From the NCBI GenBank assembly GCA_023256555.1, contig JALRFB010000067.1, forward strand, positions 1 to 5,900: a stretch of DNA of 5,900 nt, in the 5' to 3' direction. A program made the translations under genes and the position numbers. The notes under the pieces are model-generated. The model searched no databases. It was not told the DNA's origin and was given only the letters and a program-made list of their open reading frames with translations. Positions 1 to 5,900 of the stretch are shown here, piece after piece. This stretch comes from Sediminibacterium sp. GTDB lineage: Bacteria > Bacteroidota > Bacteroidia > Chitinophagales > Chitinophagaceae. The stretch's first letter is position 1. Each line of letters starts with the position of its first letter.

Positions 1-2432
1 ACCATAGATTGGTTGATTGTCCAGTTACCTGTGATTTCCCAAACCCAATCTTTGTTTCTGATAATCTTATAAGCTAATTGAGCTTCAATACCCTTATTAG
101 TTACTTTACCAGCATTGATTTGTTGAGAAGTATAACCAGTTGAAGGATCCAAATCTCTATTCAAGATTTGATCATTAGAAACTCTTTGGTATAAAGTGAT
201 ATCTGTACTTAATCTACTTTGGAAGAACTTACCCTCAATACCAGTCTCTGCTTCTGCCATTAACTCTGGCTTCAAGTTTGGATTTGGTAAGAAGTTAGGA
301 ATAGTGTTGGTATTAATTACCGCACCAGATGCAGTCACGAAGTTTCTAGTAGAAATGCTTAAAGCAGATCTTGTAGAATAAGGACCAGGGAAGTTCGCTG
401 CAGTTGAATAACCCACACGTACTTTTAAGTAGTTAATATTCTTTTTATTTCTTAAGAATTCTAAAGCTTCAGTTGGAATAAATGAAGCACTTACATTTGG
501 ATAGAACACGCTTCTGTTAGCAGCTTCCAAAGTTGAAGTCCAGCTATTTCTTCCACCGACTACTAAGTATGCATATTGTTTATATCCTAAAGTAGCAGAT
601 CCAAATGCACCTATTGAAAGATTCTTTGTTTTGTAGTCCATATCAGCTCCCGCTTCGTTCACGATATCGTGAGTGATAAAGTTAGTATGATCTAATAAAC
701 CAAATACCAATTGTTCTTTACTTGTCACACCCATTTGGCTGTAACTTAATTCTCTTGAGTTCACACCAGCTAATACATCTAAATTGAAATCATTGTTGAT
801 ATCCGTTTTATAAGTAGTAGTTAATGTATGATCTAAGATGGCGTTATTACCAGTAGATGTTCTCATGAAACCTTGAGGATAATAAGTACCCCCTTTGTTT
901 TGAGCATATAATTGGTAGTTAGAATAGTTATCATAACCAAAACGGTATTGAACTTTGATTTTTTGAGTTAAATCATAGTTTAATGAAATTTGACCGTAGT
1001 TTCTGCTTACTTTATCTTGAGTAAATGAGTTTTTCAAAGTCCAACGTGGGTTTTGAATATCATTACCATTTCTATAGTAAACATGAGATCCATCAATTGG
1101 GTTTTGGTATTCTAAGCCCATTAAATCTACCGCAGTTGGTGTGTACATAACGTCACCATATAAAGATGGGTTAGACGCTGTAGAACCAAATGAAGGAGAA
1201 GTTGGTGGAGATTTTACATCTGTTTGAACGTGATTGAATGTACCATTCAAAGTTAACTTGTTAGTTAATTTCATAGTACCACCCATTGAAATATTGTTCT
1301 TTAATGAACCATTACCTTCTACGAAACCTTGGTCATCAGTGTAACCGTAGTTGATATTATAGTTTACATTTTGAGCAGAACCTGCAAAGTTAACAGAAGT
1401 GTTTTTAGAAGTTCCATCACGGAAGAATCTAGATACGCTATTGTAAAACTTATACTCATATGTCTTGCCAACATATTGTGGAAATGCAGCATTTAAAGCA
1501 GCACGAGAATATGGGTGAGGAACTAATGCAGGAGGATCAGTAAATTTCGCTCCCCAGTTAGAGAAGAAAGCCAAACCCTGACTCAAGTCAAAACCACCAC
1601 CATAAGAAGTATTGTACTCAGGTAAGTTAGCAACTTGGTTGATAGAATAAGATTGCGTTACAGTTACTTCATTTTTCTTTCTAGTTTTTTGAGTAGAACC
1701 GTTCTTAGTTGTTACCAAGATTACACCGTTTCTACCTAATTCACCATAAAGCGTTGTCGCACTCAAACCTTTCAATACGTCGATAGACTCAACGTTGTTA
1801 GGATCTAAGTCCAAGAAACGGCTAGGTGTATTATTACCATAAGTGAAGTTAGCTTGTTGGTTAGTACCACCATCAAAAGGTACACCATCCACAACCCATA
1901 AAGGTTGAGAGTTACCCGAGATAGTGCTCACCGCACGAATAACAACGTTTGTACCAGAACCAGATAAACCACTTGTATTTAAAATGTTTACACCTGGCGC
2001 TTTACCGTTTAACAAACGAGCGATATCAATTTCAGGTTTTTGTTCTAAGTCCTTTTTACCAATAGAAGAAACCGCATAACCTAATGCTTTCTTTTCTTTC
2101 TTGATACCTAAGGCTGTTACAACCACCTCACTTAAATCTTCTTTCAAAGACTTTAATGTGAAATTTGTTACCGCTTGTGAAGTAGCTTCTTTCTTTTCGA
2201 AACCTACACTTGATACTGTTAAAACAGCTCCAGTCTTCACACTAATTCTGAATACACCATTTGCATCAGATAGCGTTCTGTTTTTTGATGCACTTTTCTC
2301 TGTAATAACAGCACCTTCAACTGGAGCACCTTTTTCGTCAGTTACTTTACCAGTTACAGTTGTGTTTTGAGCGATTGCCGCTTGGAAAGAGAAAAACGCA
2401 ACAAACAAACACCATAATAGTTTTTTTCTCAT
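1..2432 (-). CDS. SusC/RagA-family TonB-linked outer membrane transporter (partial, C-terminus beyond window)
   Basis: TonB-dependent outer membrane barrel of the SusC/RagA family, which normally imports oligosaccharides, peptides or other large nutrients together with a SusD-like surface lipoprotein. The frame read from the ATG at 2432 is open for 810 residues to the window edge. It starts with a signal peptide (MRKK, hydrophobic core, AIA|Q cleavage near residue 21). Next comes a carboxypeptidase-regulatory-like beta-sandwich (about 24-95, from VTGKV). A TonB-box-like EVVVTALGI (102-110) leads into the plug, with PLWVVDGVPF (177-186) and VESIDVLKG...LYGELGRNGVILVTTKNG (214-245), both family hallmarks. 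The rest is barrel, rich in alternating Tyr/Asn/Thr strands. No STN domain is present, so sigma/anti-sigma signalling through this protein is unlikely. Family length is about 1000 residues, so roughly 200 are missing, as would be an expected susD partner. Substrate cannot be told from sequence. There is no Shine-Dalgarno; the A-rich leader before the ATG suits Bacteroidota. Confidence 0.96.
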   Translation of the reverse strand, partial: MRKKLLWCLFVAFFSFQAAIAQNTTVTGKVTDEKGAPVEGAVITEKSASKNRTLSDANGVFRISVKTGAVLTVSSVGFEKKEATSQAVTNFTLKSLKEDLSEVVVTALGIKKEKKALGYAVSSIGKKDLEQKPEIDIARLLNGKAPGVNILNTSGLSGSGTNVVIRAVSTISGNSQPLWVVDGVPFDGGTNQQANFTYGNNTPSRFLDLDPNNVESIDVLKGLSATTLYGELGRNGVILVTTKNGSTQKTRKKNEVTVTQSYSINQVANLPEYNTSYGGGFDLSQGLAFFSNWGAKFTDPPALVPHPYSRAALNAAFPQYVGKTYEYKFYNSVSRFFRDGTSKNTSVNFAGSAQNVNYNINYGYTDDQGFVEGNGSLKNNISMGGTMKLTNKLTLNGTFNHVQTDVKSPPTSPSFGSTASNPSLYGDVMYTPTAVDLMGLEYQNPIDGSHVYYRNGNDIQNPRWTLKNSFTQDKVSRNYGQISLNYDLTQKIKVQYRFGYDNYSNYQLYAQNKGGTYYPQGFMRTSTGNNAILDHTLTTTYKTDINNDFNLDVLAGVNSRELSYSQMGVTSKEQLVFGLLDHTNFITHDIVNEAGADMDYKTKNLSIGAFGSATLGYKQYAYLVVGGRNSWTSTLEAANRSVFYPNVSASFIPTEALEFLRNKKNINYLKVRVGYSTAANFPGPYSTRSALSISTRNFVTASGAVINTNTIPNFLPNPNLKPELMAEAETGIEGKFFQSRLSTDITLYQRVSNDQILNRDLDPSTGYTSQQINAGKVTNKGIEAQLAYKIIRNKDWVWEITGNWTINQSM

Positions 2433-2451
2433 GTTGTTGTTTAAATTATAG

Positions 2452-2476
2452 TTAAAAAAATGTCCCCTTTTTTTAA
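2452..2476 (-). promoter_or_regulatory. AT-only stem-loop in the 5' leader of the susC-like gene
   Basis: A perfect 9 bp inverted repeat (TTAAAAAAA at 2452-2460, TTTTTTTAA at 2468-2476) flanks a 7-nt spacer. In the minus-strand transcript the loop would read GGGGACA. It ends 19 nt before the susC ATG, so it lies in the untranslated leader if transcription starts near 2483. The repeat is directly visible. A role in mRNA stability, translation or attenuation is inference, and an all A-U stem is weak, so it may only reflect base composition. Confidence 0.4.
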
Positions 2477-2487
2477 GAACATGCTTA

Positions 2488-2495
2488 TAAATATA
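2488..2495 (-). promoter_or_regulatory. Candidate -7 promoter element of the susC-like gene
   Basis: On the minus strand this reads TATATTTA, one mismatch from the Bacteroidota housekeeping -7 consensus TAnnTTTG. It would place the transcript start near 2483 and give a leader of about 50 nt. It sits inside a short inverted repeat, CTTATA-AA-TATAAG (2484-2497). No good -33 TTG/TTTG element is found 19-21 bp upstream, and chance matches are common in DNA this AT-rich. Confidence 0.3.
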
Positions 2496-2518
2496 AGAAG
2501 AATTTGTAAAAAAATTTA

Positions 2519-2528
2519 ACGATATCGT
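2519..2528. promoter_or_regulatory. 10 bp palindrome ACGATATCGT, possible operator
   Basis: A perfect 10 bp palindrome with unusually GC-containing arms within otherwise A/T sequence, about 25-30 bp upstream of the candidate susC -7 element. That position could suit an activator or repressor of the susC gene. The same 10-mer also occurs at 661-670 inside the susC coding sequence, where it simply encodes part of His-Asp-Ile-Val, so chance is a real alternative. Confidence 0.25.
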
Positions 2529-2674
2529 AACATTTGAGGTAATTATTCGTATATCATAACTATTTTAATTATAATATGTTTAATTATTTATCTTTAAAAG
2601 ATTGATTTACAATATATTAATATGATAATTTTTTTATATAACTAACATTAGTGAGTAATATTTTTTGAAAAAAA

Positions 2675-2682
2675 TATTTTTG
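2675..2682 (+). promoter_or_regulatory. Candidate upstream -7 element for radA
   Basis: TATTTTTG matches the Bacteroidota -7 consensus TAnnTTTG exactly and would give a radA leader of roughly 55 nt. A similar but one-base-longer copy (TATTTTTTG) lies at 2659-2667. No matching -33 TTTG at the right distance is seen, and T-runs make chance matches likely. It competes with the element at 2730-2737. Confidence 0.3.
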
Positions 2683-2729
2683 AACCCCTTTTTTCGGTAA
2701 ATACTTAAAACAGAACCTATTTTGGCTAT

Positions 2730-2737
2730 TATCTTTA
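2730..2737 (+). promoter_or_regulatory. Candidate start-proximal -7 element for radA (leaderless model)
   Basis: TATCTTTA differs from TAnnTTTG only in the last base. Its first base lies 12 nt before the radA ATG, so transcription would begin at or within a few bases of the start codon. An element of the same form (TATCTT) lies at the same distance before holB. No clear -33 element is visible upstream. Confidence 0.35.
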
Positions 2738-2741
2738 TGCT

Positions 2742-4112
2742 ATGAGCAAAGTTAAATCGGCCTTCTTTTGTAATAATTGTGGGTATGAATCCACCAAATG
2801 GGTGGGAAAATGCCCTGCCTGTAATGAATGGAACACCTTTACGGAGGAATTAATTGATGCTGGCAAAGAAAAAGAAGCGGGTTGGGATGGTTATAGTAAC
2901 CAACAAAAGGGTTCTGAGTTAATCGCAATAGACCAGGTAAATAGTACATCTGAAAAAAGAATTGATAGTTCAGATCCAGAATTAAATAGAGTTTTGGGAG
3001 GTGGTATTGTTTTGGGTTCTATAGTGCTAGTAGCTGGCGAACCTGGTATTGGAAAAAGCACCTTGTTTTTGCAACAAGGTTTGATGATGAAAAATCAAAC
3101 CGTTTTATACATTAGTGGAGAAGAAAGTATTCAGCAAATAAAAATGCGCGCGGATAGATTGAATTTAAAGAACGAAAATTTTTATTTATTGGCTGAAACA
3201 AGAACCAATGCTATTTTCAAAGCCATCAAAAAATTAAAACCCACTGTATTAATTGTAGATTCTATTCAGACCATCGAATCCAATTTAATTGAAGCAGGTG
3301 CAGGTTCTGTTTCACAAATCAAACAATGTGCTGCTGAATTTCAAAGATTCGCAAAAGAAACTGGCACACCTGTTTTCTTGATAGGTCATATTACCAAAGA
3401 AGGTTCTATTGCAGGTCCAAAAATTTTAGAACATATGGTGGATACTGTTTTACAATTTGAAGGGGATAGACATTATGCATATAGAATGTTGCGTACTTTA
3501 AAAAATAGATTTGGAGGCACAAGTGAATTAGGTATTTATGAAATGACTGGAGAGGGAATGAAAGTAGTCACCAATCCTTCTGCATTTTTAATTGCACAAA
3601 GAAATGATTCATTAAGTGGAAGTGCTATTGCTGCAAGCATGGAAGGCATGAGACCTTTATTAATTGAAGTGCAAGCATTGGTTACTCAGAGTGTATATGG
3701 TACTCCTCAAAGAACTGTGACTGGCTTTGATTTAAGAAGATTGCAATTGCTTTTAGCAGTATTAGAAAAGCGTGGTGGATTTGCATTTGGCATGAAAGAT
3801 GTCTTTGTTAATATTGCAGGTGGTTTAAAAATAGAAGACCCTTCTTTAGACCTTGCAGTAATTTTAGCATTACTATCATCTTACGAAGATGTACCATTGC
3901 CTCAAGGGATTTGCTTTGCTGGCGAAGTAGGATTGAATGGAGAAATCAGAGCTGTTAATAGAATTCAACAAAGAATTGCGGAAGCTGAAAAATTAGGATT
4001 CGAAAAAATATTTATTTCCTCTTTTAATTTAAAAGGCATTGATATAAAAAAACATGCTATAGAAATAATTGCCATTGAAAGAGTAGACCAAGCTTATCAA
4101 TTATTTTTCTAA
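2742..4112 (+). CDS. radA: DNA repair protein RadA (Sms), branch-migration ATPase
   Basis: RadA is a cytosolic RecA/DnaB-like hexameric ATPase that extends RecA strand-exchange intermediates by branch migration. It acts in recombinational repair and, in transformable bacteria, in integrating incoming DNA. The 456-residue length is normal. In order: an N-terminal C4 zinc finger (Cys10, 13, 24, 27; CNNCG and CPAC); an ATPase core with Walker A GEPGIGKST (99-107) and a Walker B-type VLIVD (169-173); the RadA signature KNRFG (254-258); and a C-terminal Lon-protease-like domain (about 275-456, with DPSLDLAV near 367-373 and GEVGLNGEIRAV at 394-405). All key residues are present, so the protein looks functional. 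The ATG at 2742 puts the zinc finger at its usual position and no earlier in-frame start is nearby. comF follows after 9 bp, implying cotranscription. Confidence 0.98.
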   Translation: MSKVKSAFFCNNCGYESTKWVGKCPACNEWNTFTEELIDAGKEKEAGWDGYSNQQKGSELIAIDQVNSTSEKRIDSSDPELNRVLGGGIVLGSIVLVAGEPGIGKSTLFLQQGLMMKNQTVLYISGEESIQQIKMRADRLNLKNENFYLLAETRTNAIFKAIKKLKPTVLIVDSIQTIESNLIEAGAGSVSQIKQCAAEFQRFAKETGTPVFLIGHITKEGSIAGPKILEHMVDTVLQFEGDRHYAYRMLRTLKNRFGGTSELGIYEMTGEGMKVVTNPSAFLIAQRNDSLSGSAIAASMEGMRPLLIEVQALVTQSVYGTPQRTVTGFDLRRLQLLLAVLEKRGGFAFGMKDVFVNIAGGLKIEDPSLDLAVILALLSSYEDVPLPQGICFAGEVGLNGEIRAVNRIQQRIAEAEKLGFEKIFISSFNLKGIDIKKHAIEIIAIERVDQAYQLFF

Positions 4113-4121
4113 AAAATTTAC

Positions 4122-4820
4122 ATGCGCTTAATAAAGCAATACCTAGATGCATTTTTACATCTATGGTATCCGCATATTTGTTTGTCCTGTGGGACAGATC
4201 AACTTAGAAAGAAAAATGTTTTATGTAATCAATGTATCGATTCATTACCTTTTACCGAATTTGAAAATGATCAAGAAAATCCAATTCAGAAAATTTTTTG
4301 GGGAAGGGTTTCTTTCACTTTTGCAAACACATTATTATTTTTTACAAAAGAAAGCATAGTTCAATTATTAATTACCGAATTAAAATATCACCAGAATAAA
4401 AAAGCGGGCTGGATGTTAGGTAGATTAATGGGTAATTATATTCAAGAAAAAATGAGCCAGCAAAATATAGATTTTCTCATACCTATTCCCATCACTCCAT
4501 TTAAAAAAAAGAAAAGGAATTACAATCAAGCCATCTTACTATGCGAGGGAATTCAATCCATCACGGGAATTCCAATATTAGAGGATGTTTTACTTAAGCC
4601 CTATTCTTCTGATAGTCAAACCCATAAGGATCGTATAAAAAGAATGGAGACCATTGGCCAAAGTTTTGTGGTAGAACAAGCATGGAAATTATCCAACAAA
4701 CATATCTTACTGATTGATGATGTGTTAACTACCGGAGCGACCATAGAGGCAGCTGCAAGCATTTTAGATGGATATGATTTAAAAAAAATCAGTGTTTTTA
4801 CAGCCGCTTATACCATTTAG
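4122..4820 (+). CDS. comF: ComF-family phosphoribosyltransferase-like protein
   Basis: ComF-family protein of 232 residues, a usual length. The family has a type I phosphoribosyltransferase fold and is needed for natural transformation in several bacteria, acting in the cytosol on incoming single-stranded DNA; its chemical activity is not settled. Seen here: an N-terminal zinc-ribbon with CLSC (Cys20, 23) and CNQC (Cys35, 38); LKYHQNKK (87-94), matching the family LKY motif; PIPITPFKKKKRNYNQA (121-137), equivalent to the usual PxPxxxxRxxxRGFNQ; and the PRPP loop ILLIDDVLTTGAT (195-207) with acidic pair Asp199-Asp200. The ATG is 9 bp after the radA stop with no terminator between, so it very likely shares the radA transcript. 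Being ComF-like does not prove competence, because many non-transformable species keep the gene. Confidence 0.93.
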   Translation: MRLIKQYLDAFLHLWYPHICLSCGTDQLRKKNVLCNQCIDSLPFTEFENDQENPIQKIFWGRVSFTFANTLLFFTKESIVQLLITELKYHQNKKAGWMLGRLMGNYIQEKMSQQNIDFLIPIPITPFKKKKRNYNQAILLCEGIQSITGIPILEDVLLKPYSSDSQTHKDRIKRMETIGQSFVVEQAWKLSNKHILLIDDVLTTGATIEAAASILDGYDLKKISVFTAAYTI

Positions 4821-4875
4821 TCAACTTTTTAGTTTTTTTGATGTTAAATTGTAGTATCTATTAAAACGAATAATT

Positions 4876-5400
4876 ATGAAACTTTTATTAAGTATTATTT
4901 TAATGACAGCTATAACAACAATAAATGCTCAAAGTATACATGGCTTTACAGTAAAGGGCATTGACGGAAAAGATATCAAAATGTCTTCCTTTAAAGGAAA
5001 GAAAATATTAGTGGTAAACACCGCAAGTAAATGTGGCTATACTCCTCAATATGAAGCTTTAGAAAAAGTGTATGAGCAATACAAAGACAAACTAGTGATC
5101 ATTGGATTCCCTTGCAATCAATTTGGTGGACAAGAACCCGGCAGCAATGAAGAAATTGTGGCATTTTGTAAAAAGAATTATGGTGTGACTTTCCCATTGG
5201 CAGATAAAATTGATGTTAAGGGAGAAAATACTGCTGCTATTTACCAATGGTTAACACAGAAATCAAAAAATGGCGTGGTGGATGCAACTATCAGTTGGAA
5301 TTTTAATAAGTTTTTGTTAGATGAGAATGGTAAAATGATTGCATACTACCCTAGTAATGTAAAGCCGGATAGCCAAGACATTTTGAGTCATTTAAAATAA
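4876..5400 (+). CDS. gpx: Exported glutathione peroxidase-family thiol peroxidase
   Basis: Thioredoxin-fold peroxidase of the GPx family that reduces hydrogen peroxide and organic hydroperoxides. The 174 residues begin with a signal peptide (MKLLLSIILM core, probable cleavage INA|Q after residue 18, no lipobox cysteine), so the enzyme should act in the periplasm. Catalytic residues are complete: peroxidatic Cys53 (NTASKCGYT; cysteine, not selenocysteine), Gln86 (in FGGQEPG), Trp141 and Asn142 (WNFNKF). Cys80 is the conserved FPCNQF cysteine. Cys98 (AFCKKNYGVTFP) is where thioredoxin-dependent members carry the resolving cysteine. By analogy the reductant is a thioredoxin-like protein rather than glutathione; this is inference. 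It starts 55 bp after comF in a T-rich gap without a clear hairpin or promoter, so read-through from radA-comF is possible. An intrinsic terminator follows. Confidence 0.95.
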   Translation: MKLLLSIILMTAITTINAQSIHGFTVKGIDGKDIKMSSFKGKKILVVNTASKCGYTPQYEALEKVYEQYKDKLVIIGFPCNQFGGQEPGSNEEIVAFCKKNYGVTFPLADKIDVKGENTAAIYQWLTQKSKNGVVDATISWNFNKFLLDENGKMIAYYPSNVKPDSQDILSHLK

Positions 5401-5441
5401 GGCGCTTTTCATCAATAGATGCAAATACTTTTCTACACACC

Positions 5442-5463
5442 AAAAACCGCACCGCGGTTTTTT
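5442..5463 (+). terminator. Rho-independent terminator after the peroxidase gene
   Basis: Arms AAAAACCGC (5442-5450) and GCGGTTTTT (5454-5462) pair perfectly around the 3-nt loop ACC, with a T-run at 5458-5463. The four to five central pairs are mostly G-C. It lies 42 nt after the peroxidase stop codon. The A-run on the 5' arm means it could also stop transcription arriving on the opposite strand. It ends only 14 bp before the next start codon, so it also insulates, or could sit in the leader of, the delta' gene. Confidence 0.88.
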
Positions 5464-5465
5464 CT

Positions 5466-5473
5466 TATCTTCG
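5466..5473 (+). promoter_or_regulatory. Candidate -7 element for the delta' gene (leaderless model)
   Basis: TATCTTCG differs from TAnnTTTG at one base. Its first base is 12 nt before the ATG at 5478, the same spacing as TATCTTTA before radA. Because a terminator lies immediately upstream, the delta' gene needs its own promoter, and this is the only candidate in the remaining 14 bp. The -33 region would coincide with the terminator hairpin and has no TTG match. Confidence 0.4.
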
Positions 5474-5477
5474 CTAC

Positions 5478-5900
5478 ATGTTATTGCGCGAAGTAATTGG
5501 TCAAGAAAAACTCCAACAACAATTGGCAGACATGGTGCAGCATCGAAGGCTGAGCCATGCCATGTTAATGATTGGACCTGAAGGTTCAGGTGCACTTCCA
5601 TTAGCCATTGCCTTTGCACAATATATAGTAAGTATTCCAAGAGATACAGAAGCTGTAGTGGATATGTTTGCATCACCTGAAACCAATACAGTGTCTGCAA
5701 CAATCCCTGGGCCTGACGAAATTGAACACCTAGCTTCTTACCAAAGAGCCAAGAGTTTAATGCATCCAGATTTGCATTTTTCTTTTACGAGTATTACGCC
5801 GGAAAAATCTGGCAAGAAAAACATTGCTGCCAATTTTATTGAAGAGTGGAGAGAATTTATCAATGGCTATCCATATGGTAATGTTTTTGATTGGTTGCAA
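5478..5900 (+). CDS. holB: DNA polymerase III delta' subunit (partial, C-terminus beyond window)
   Basis: N-terminal 141 residues of the clamp-loader delta' subunit, the stator of the DnaX complex that loads the sliding clamp during replication. The frame is open to the window end. The start matches the family closely: EVIGQEKLQQQL (5-16), then RRLSHAMLMIGPEGSG (23-38), where delta' and DnaX proteins carry GRxxHAxLFxGPxGxGK. The P-loop is degenerate, GPEGSGALP (33-41), with Ala where the Walker lysine would be; delta' is known not to need ATP binding. HPDLHFSF (96-103) is a typical Bacteroidota delta' segment. Residues 51-95, where the four-cysteine zinc module usually lies, contain no cysteine at all. 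No Shine-Dalgarno is seen. The terminator just upstream separates the gene from the peroxidase. The remaining roughly 230-250 residues are off the edge. Confidence 0.88.
   Translation, partial: MLLREVIGQEKLQQQLADMVQHRRLSHAMLMIGPEGSGALPLAIAFAQYIVSIPRDTEAVVDMFASPETNTVSATIPGPDEIEHLASYQRAKSLMHPDLHFSFTSITPEKSGKKNIAANFIEEWREFINGYPYGNVFDWLQ

Larger units (their letters stand above)
2433..2741. other. Divergent AT-rich intergenic region between susC-like gene and radA
   Basis: This 309 bp stretch separates the starts of two divergently transcribed genes, so it must hold both promoters. It is strongly AT-rich with long A and T runs, and I saw no convincing small gene or RNA gene in it. What it holds is listed separately: a stem-loop in the susC leader, a candidate susC -7 element, a 10 bp palindrome and two candidate radA -7 elements. 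The tract CCCCTTTTTT occurs twice on the plus strand (2464-2473 and 2685-2694). An imperfect direct repeat AATATTTTTTGAA / AATATTTTTGAA lies at 2657-2669 and 2673-2684. Confidence 0.8.

Noticed and set aside
196..381. Plus-strand open frame of 61 codons.
   Set aside because: It lies fully antisense to the susC-like gene, whose minus-strand translation is continuous and family-like; the plus-strand product has no recognisable features.
2101..2370. Plus-strand open frame of 89 codons.
   Set aside because: Antisense to the signal-proximal and beta-sandwich region of the susC-like protein; a shadow of that coding frame.
2657..2684. Imperfect direct repeat AATATTTTTTGAA / AATATTTTTGAA as a possible iteron or regulator site.
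   Set aside because: Made almost only of A/T runs in an AT-rich spacer, with just two copies; chance similarity is the simplest explanation.
4147..4359. Open frame of 70 codons in another plus-strand frame within comF.
   Set aside because: Overlaps the zinc-ribbon coding part of comF out of frame and shows no domain or start context of its own.
4821..4875. Possible terminator or promoter between comF and the peroxidase gene.
   Set aside because: There are T-runs at 4825-4829 and 4833-4839 but no stem before them, and no TAnnTTTG element with a spaced TTTG, so neither is supported.
5510..5605. Delta' gene as a pseudogene because its P-loop lacks the Walker lysine.
   Set aside because: Delta' subunits commonly have a degenerate P-loop and do not need ATP binding; the frame is intact to the window edge.
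5392..5703. Minus-strand open frames (5392-5703 and 5501-5686).
   Set aside because: Both are antisense to the delta' gene, and one also runs across the terminator; the plus-strand frame is clearly a delta' homologue.

Overview
The window is ordinary chromosomal DNA of a Bacteroidota bacterium. The evidence is a SusC/RagA-type TonB-linked outer membrane protein with its typical N-terminal domain, AT-rich base composition, no Shine-Dalgarno sequences before the starts, several matches or near-matches to the Bacteroidota -7 promoter element (TAnnTTTG), and a DNA polymerase III delta' subunit of the Bacteroidota type. A member of the Chitinophagaceae or a relative is plausible, but nothing here proves it.

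Layout: (1) 1-2432, minus strand: the first 810 residues of a SusC-like transporter whose C-terminal barrel runs off the left edge. Its SusD-like partner would be expected beyond that edge. (2) 2433-2741: a very AT-rich 309 bp divergent intergenic region with a leader stem-loop for the susC mRNA, a 10 bp palindrome and candidate promoter elements for both directions. (3) 2742-4820, plus strand: radA followed 9 bp later by a comF-family phosphoribosyltransferase gene. Both families are linked to recombination and DNA uptake, and the two genes probably share a transcript. (4) 4876-5400, plus strand: an exported glutathione-peroxidase-family enzyme, followed by a clear intrinsic terminator at 5442-5463. 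(5) 5478-5900, plus strand: the 5' part of the gene for DNA polymerase III delta', running off the right edge.

Functionally, the plus-strand genes are mostly housekeeping: recombinational repair, possible competence, peroxide defence and the replication clamp loader. The minus-strand gene is nutrient uptake. I found no mobile element, CRISPR array, RNA gene or evidence of a new multi-gene system. The points most worth a second look are the cysteine-free, P-loop-degenerate delta' N-terminus, the identical 12-nt spacing of TATCTT elements before the radA and holB starts (possible leaderless transcription), and the stem-loop in the susC leader.
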